Source of the DNA: Oryzias latipes
Taxonomy: Eukaryota > Chordata > Actinopteri > Beloniformes > Adrianichthyidae
Direction of reading: 5' to 3'
Length of the DNA stretch: 64,000 bases
Assembly (NCBI RefSeq): GCF_002234675.1
Contig: NC_019880.2
Location: 13,505,756 to 13,569,755 of the forward strand
The notes beneath the pieces were generated by a model. That model did not search any database. It saw nothing but the letters and a program-made list of their open reading frames with translations, and had not been told where the DNA came from. Made by a program: the position numbers and the translations under genes. Shown piece after piece: positions 59,393 to 64,000 of the stretch (position 1 is the stretch's first letter; each line of letters begins with the position of its first letter).

Positions 59393-59540
59393 TCAGTGAT
59401 CAAGACAATTGGATGATGAAGAAGTGGGGAACAGCACACCTGCTGGAATATGCTGATTGAAGGGTTTCGTTTTCCTGCCGTCTGTGGTGATCTCTGCCAA
59501 GTCCGTAAGAGTGGAGACGCTCACCGTGTCAGGGACCACC
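59393..59540 (-). CDS. Unassigned terminal-exon-like segment
   Basis: On the minus strand a strong acceptor (pyrimidine-rich tract ending CTTTGCAG) is followed by an open frame VVPDTVSVSTLTDLAEITTD, then GRKTKPFNQHIPAGVLFPTS and a short tail to TGA. Composition and codon use look protein-like. I found no upstream exon whose phase fits: a 41-nt exon-like stretch near 62126-62167 cannot join without a stop. It may be the last exon of a gene with distant exons, an alternative exon or a relic. Confidence 0.3.
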
Positions 59541-59725
59541 CTGCAAAGGGGGAGAAACAGGGTGAGGCTCTGATTATCCTGACAGAAAGATTGACTGCAT
59601 CCTATCAGCTGCTGCTCCCCAATGTGCATCTCGTACAAGAGCAGGCCGCTCCACTCACTGAAAATGGGAAAATGCTTGCTGGATTTTATTCCAGCTTCTT
59701 TTTTTTTCTCCCACACAACCCTATG

Positions 59726-59951
59726 TCTCTCTTTCGGCTTTTCCCATCAGGGGTCGCCACAGCGAACGAGTCGCATGGAAAACTTGGCAATGTTTTACGC
59801 TGGATGCCCTTCCTGACGCAACCTTCTCAAAGCAACCGGGCTTGGGACCGGCACAGAAGTAGAGAAGGGAACAGGGAGCAGCCCGGAGTCGAACCCTGGT
59901 TTCACGGACGGAAGGCGCCGCAAACCAGCACGAGCTAAACCGGCTCCCTTT
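59726..59951 (-). mobile_element. tRNA-derived SINE with 16-bp TSD
   Basis: The element is flanked by CCCACACAACCCTATG at 59710-59725 and 59952-59967. On the minus strand it starts with a tRNA-like head. The A box TAGCTCGTGCTGG is at 59937-59925 and the B box GGTTCGACTCC at 59895-59885. The body contains GGAAGGGCATCCAGCGTAAA and ends GCGACCCCTGATGGGAAAAG, matching the conserved central domain I associate with the V-SINE group. Box A departs slightly from consensus. The perfect duplication indicates a fairly young insertion. Confidence 0.9.
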
Positions 59952-60250
59952 CCCACACAACCCTATGGTGCTTGGAAATCACTTGAATTAAGACACTGGG
60001 CCTCTCATAAAGAGGATGTGATTCATGAGTCACAGCTGACGTTTGGAAGGGCAGCGATGGGATAATCCAAGTCTCCCTGAGATGGACAATAAAAACTGGA
60101 ATAAGCTGAGCCAGAGACATGAGAGAAAACGATGCACTGTGGGAAATTCAAATGTGCTCTTTTTTTTCCCTCGAATTCAGAACCAATCATTTTTTCGTTT
60201 TTGTGCAGACACGAACATGACTCATCATCCCATGACCTTGAGAGTAGTAA

Positions 60251-60455
60251 CCCTTGTGCTATCCTAGGCACTTTAACATTGCGAGTTGGGTCATCTAGAC
60301 CCACTAGACAGTGTCTTGATCCTTTTTTCTTCAATGATTTGTGAACCTCACTGATGTCCATGGATTACATGAAATCTTTCTACCTTTATCCACCTTTGTC
60401 TTGGTAGGGAGAACACGTCAATGTAAGGGTGGGGTCATCTAAGATAGCACAAGGG
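60251..60455. mobile_element. piggyBac-type MITE, copy 2
   Basis: A 205-bp element close to copy 1 at 21390-21595 along its whole length and in the same orientation, with termini CCCTTGTGCTATC and GATAGCACAAGGG. Its flanks are GTAA and GTAG rather than TTAA, so the target duplication has decayed and this copy is probably older. Confidence 0.85.
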
Positions 60456-62889
60456 GTAGATGAGGGATGCAGGTACACCAGCAGCACAGTCAACACACAC
60501 AATTCTTTGAACCTGAGCAAACAAAGTTTTCATTATATCCTCTGCCACTGACTTGCCGTCATAATCAGTCTGATTGACTGTTTATGTGTGTTTGTCCTCG
60601 ATCTTTGTCTTTTTCCCAGACACTCGTTCCAAACTGCTATCGTTGTTTTAAAGACATTTTCCACGAGGAGCCAATAGTTCTTCAAGGACATGCACATTTT
60701 GTAATGTGTCAAGCATTGCCGGTGATTTGTGCTCTTTCTCATTGATCAGGGATTAGATAATGTAAAAGCAAGACTTCTGCAGCCAAACAGACCCATTGCA
60801 CGGAATTAAATGAATCGACTTTAGTGACATCTCGCAGGCATCCTGTACTTATTACTGCACGAACATGAAAATCTTCCATCTCCTGTCTCTTACTCCTAAT
60901 GTAACATATCACAGGCGGTTATGCAACCAAAGAATTTGCAGGGTGTTTGCAGCAACGAGAGTGAGCCTTTTTTCTATTTAGGTTTGTGATTAACAGATCC
61001 CAGGTTGCATCCAGATGTAGCTTGGCCTGAGACACACATTTTTGATCAATTCAGAGCATATAAGTGACCTTTCACAACACCGTCCATCATCTTAGGGGAT
61101 GTCTTATTGATTTGGTAAGTAGATCTGACTCCTTGCTGCAGACATGGAATCATCTGTGTTCATAATAAATGTTAGACAGATGGTTAGGCCTCTGCAAACA
61201 ATCAAAACCAGGGATTACAACATTTTATTAGTGAAATAAAATCAGAATCGTGGTGGAAAACAGTAGTTAAGCTCTAGAAGGGTCTCACTGTAACATCCAA
61301 TGGGCAGGTAGTGTTTTTTTTTTCAGGAATAGCTCCCCTCTATCATGGGATTTGCTCAGATTTAAACCCTTATTTCCTGGAAAGTCACCAAACACAATTC
61401 CTCGTACAAACCGACTTCTACCAGTATTCAATCTGAAATGAATCTATGAAGTTCTACCAACGTCTGTCATGCAAGTCCTATAAAAGAAACTATTTATTAT
61501 GTGTTTAAGTAGAAACAGTTGAAGGGCAATGTTATCGCTTTATCATTTTGTTGACAGCTCTCTGTAAAGGTAATGGCTGTCATTATGCATTTTTATACTT
61601 AGCTGTCCCCCCAATTTCTCTTTCATTGAGTAATTTTGACCCTTTCCTTTCATAAACACAAGTTTTGACCGTGCCAAGGCAGTTTGTGCTGAAAGAAGGT
61701 TTGGCGTTTGCATGCGAGCAGAGCAAATTGATTTAACAAAAATAACAGGTAAAGAACTGAAATGACATGAGTGATAACATATGCATTACTTTTTTTATGC
61801 ATTCATTTTAATTTGTGGCATTTTAATTTCTAAGCAAAATAAAATATAAAGATCTGGCACTTTTCATACATTTTGCCTGCACAGGATGCTTGAATCAATA
61901 GTTTTTTTTTTTGCATAAAGGTAAAATGAACTCTGACATTCTGAACAAGGATATACAACCTTCAGTTCAGCATATTGATGCCAGCAGCTGAGTCACATAA
62001 CAACTAATCTGAAATTTGAAAACAACTTCCTGCGATTCCTCTATTAAACTCTAAAGCCAGAAAAGCAAACAAACAGGATTTCAGTTTTTTACTGGCTGGT
62101 ACTTCATGATTTCCATAAATACATACCTCTGTGGTAGCTGCAGGCTTCAGCTGGCCCGGTAAAGAGCCTACAAGAAGGATGACAAAAATAAAATCTTTGT
62201 TGTTTTCTGGGTCTCTGGTTAGAATTTTTTTTTTATTTTGATGACCTTTTTTTCTTTAATGAAAGCTAATTTAAGGCACCACATCCGATCTCATAGGTTG
62301 ATAGTTCCTAAAATTGGAACCCTAGATTGGGCAGGAAAACCGCTATAACATTTTTAAAAATTTAAATAGACAGTAATCAGAAAATGGAAAGACAGCATGA
62401 GCAGTATTTTTGATGGATTTTAAACTTTAATAAAAAAACAAAAAGGAAATGTTCCAGTTAACTACCTAAAAAATAAGAAGTATAATCAAACATATATGTG
62501 TGTTGTCAGCTGTGACGCACTTGGTCCTATTTACATTCTAATAAACTAATTCTACCTTACGTCAATCCAAATAGGATTTTTTTTTTTAGTTATTTGATTG
62601 TACTTTTTTTGTGTGCAAACTTTAAGCAACCCGCCCACCCGGCCCCCAGAGTGGACAGGCAGCTGCAGGGAGGAAGGCTGCCCCCTATTGGAGGAAGCAG
62701 GAGGTGGCTGTTGACCAGACCTGAACAGAAAGCAATCATAGACAAGAGTACGAGCACAGACATGTATTTTACATGCAGGAGGGGATGCTCCTCTACCTCT
62801 GTTGTCACTGGGATGTTTTCTACTGAACCTCGGTCCAGCTCTCCACACTAAGGCACTGGCCTCTGTTGTCAAGATGGGGGTAGACTCAA
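60456..62889. other. Intergenic DNA, no gene recognised
   Basis: The interval contains AT-rich stretches and a GC-richer block at about 62630-62730. That block reads as a Pro/Ser/Gly-rich frame on the minus strand, but without matching splice partners. I see no RNA gene or bounded repeat. Confidence 0.4.
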
Positions 62890-62948
62890 CCTTTTCTAAA
62901 GCTTCACTTATCTCTACCCGGTAGAGATAAGTGAAGCTTTAGAAAAGG
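62890..62948. repeat. Perfect 29-bp-arm palindrome with 1-nt spacer
   Basis: The left arm 62890-62918 (begins CCTTTTCTAAAGC) and right arm 62920-62948 are exact reverse complements around a single C at 62919. As one strand this would form an almost loop-free hairpin. There is no flanking duplication to mark it as an insertion. Confidence 0.9.
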
Positions 62949-64000
62949 CTTGGCGTTTTGAATTACAAAAATATCTCAGCAGCAAATATATGTCAAAGTG
63001 GAGCGGAAGCAAACATTTGTACTGACCTCTCTTTTGAATGGAAAATGCTTGACCTCCTGCCCTACTGGTGAAGAACAGGTGACCATTGGATTTTTCACTG
63101 AGATGCACTGCTCGTAATGCCAAGAAGAGTCACGAGACGAGTAAACTCACTTCTTTTGGCACTTGAAGCTGTTTAGCAACACGTCTGTCTGCAGGCTTGT
63201 TAAAACTTGGCTCCCTAATGAACGTTTGGCCTTGAAGCCTGCTGAGTGGTTAGTGCCGCTTAGGAGACAGGGCTCTGGATGCTTAGGGGCCTCTCTTCCT
63301 GCTTCCTACTGAGCTCCTGGTATAAAATTCAGCTGAACCAGTAGGTCGTTGTCCTCATATGATTGCCTGAACATTACATGGATGTGGAATGTTAACCAAA
63401 GACAGTCCATCAAAAGCTTCCTGGCCTTATTTCTCTGGGTTTTTCTAAAGAAATAGAAGATTGTCTCTTACAGCTATGTCGTTGTCTTCTCTGCTTTGCC
63501 TGATCTAGATCCCACAGCTGCAGAAAAGGAAACTAAAGAGGTAAAAACAGTTCCACATGGGTGGTGAGGCACTTAGAAGGAGCTATGACTTCACACTAGC
63601 ATGTAAGCTTATGTGTGAGGAACTGTGGATAATGCTACATGCAAAAAGGCTTATGTAATGATCAGTCCAGCCCAAAAACTCCCTTCAGGATGTGATTTAT
63701 GAACCGAGCTATTATTTCGTATTGTAAAAATAAAGTTAGCATAAAATGGAGTGAAGTGGATTATAATTGGGTTTAGACACACCAGACTAAAGTGGATAGT
63801 GATGCACCACGTAACATCTATGTTTCTACAAAATTAATACAGGCTTTCAGGAGAACCCTGCTGGAAATTGACTAAAACCGTCTGCTATTGGCACGTCTAC
63901 TCTATTTAGCTAAACTTCTGTTTCTACCAAAGACAAAAGTCACAGAAAGTGTAAAACTAGTTCAAAGACATTCCAGGAAAAAATGCCATGATGAATGGGG
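62949..64000. other. Right-end intergenic DNA
   Basis: No exon with paired splice sites, repeat boundary or RNA gene was recognised up to the window end. If mammalian synteny held, an LTBP2-like gene might begin beyond the window, but nothing here shows it. Confidence 0.4.

Noticed and set aside
59885-59951. A tRNA gene on the minus strand
   Set aside because: A and B boxes are present, but the sequence continues into a SINE body, is flanked by a 16-bp target duplication, and box A is imperfect. It is a SINE head, not a functional tRNA.
62126-62167. 41-nt exon-like segment with CTTGTAG acceptor and GTATGT donor
   Set aside because: Joining it to the segment at 59540 needs a phase that introduces TGA; splice motifs this short occur by chance.
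62552-62872. Pro/Ser/Gly-rich minus-strand frame as a secreted or LTBP-like exon
   Set aside because: GC-rich composition alone opens the frame. It begins at a non-ATG codon, donors are poor and no phase-compatible neighbour exists.
1-64000. CRISPR arrays, bacterial operons, viral or toxin genes
   Set aside because: No regularly spaced repeats of that kind, no ribosome-binding-site-led gene runs and no viral structural or toxin genes were seen; the window is vertebrate nuclear DNA.

Overview
Vertebrate, almost certainly teleost, nuclear DNA. Genes are split into many small exons with GT-AG introns. All seven recognisable genes have orthologues on human chromosome 14q24. The interspersed repeats are of fish type: L2-like and other non-LTR elements, a tRNA-derived SINE with a V-SINE-like body, and a TTAA-flanked MITE. 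I cannot name the species from this sequence. I assembled the gene models by hand, choosing splice sites so that coding phase is kept from start codon to stop codon.

Layout, left to right. DLST (+, 344-5434) converges on RPS6KL1 (-, 6948-19219). RPS6KL1 has repeat-loaded introns; the largest holds a 3.67-kb fold-back transposon (14457-18122) with a perfect 8-bp target duplication, inserted into an older LINE. From 19220 to 25115 there are repeats (an undefined family, a MITE, a 5'-truncated L2-like LINE) and one tentative small secreted-protein gene (-, 23137-23606). LRRC74A (-, 25116-28617) diverges from ANGEL1 (+, 30483-34483), which converges on VASH1 (-, 35014-39021). After a repeat-bearing gap comes FCF1 (-, 41861-45137), head to head with AREL1 (+, 45845-53732) across a compact shared promoter region. 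From 53733 to the end I see the AREL1 3'UTR, then non-coding DNA with a SINE, a second MITE copy, a perfect 29-bp-arm palindrome and one unassigned exon-like segment.

The genes are unrelated housekeeping or cell-biology loci rather than a pathway. DLST is the E2 core of 2-oxoglutarate dehydrogenase. RPS6KL1 is an MIT-domain protein with a kinase-like fold lacking DFG. LRRC74A is an LRR protein with an EF-hand-like loop. ANGEL1 is a CCR4-type EEP protein, VASH1 a tubulin carboxypeptidase, FCF1 the UTP24 PIN nuclease of the SSU processome, and AREL1 a HECT E3 ligase. The order matters as linkage: compared with my recollection of human 14q24, the LRRC74A-ANGEL1-VASH1 block sits between DLST-RPS6KL1 and FCF1-AREL1.

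The least ordinary material is the fold-back element. Its arms, about 1.2-1.3 kb each, carry copies of a terminal coding exon. The left copy splices in phase with a second exon in the spacer; the right copy is broken by a 19-nt deletion.
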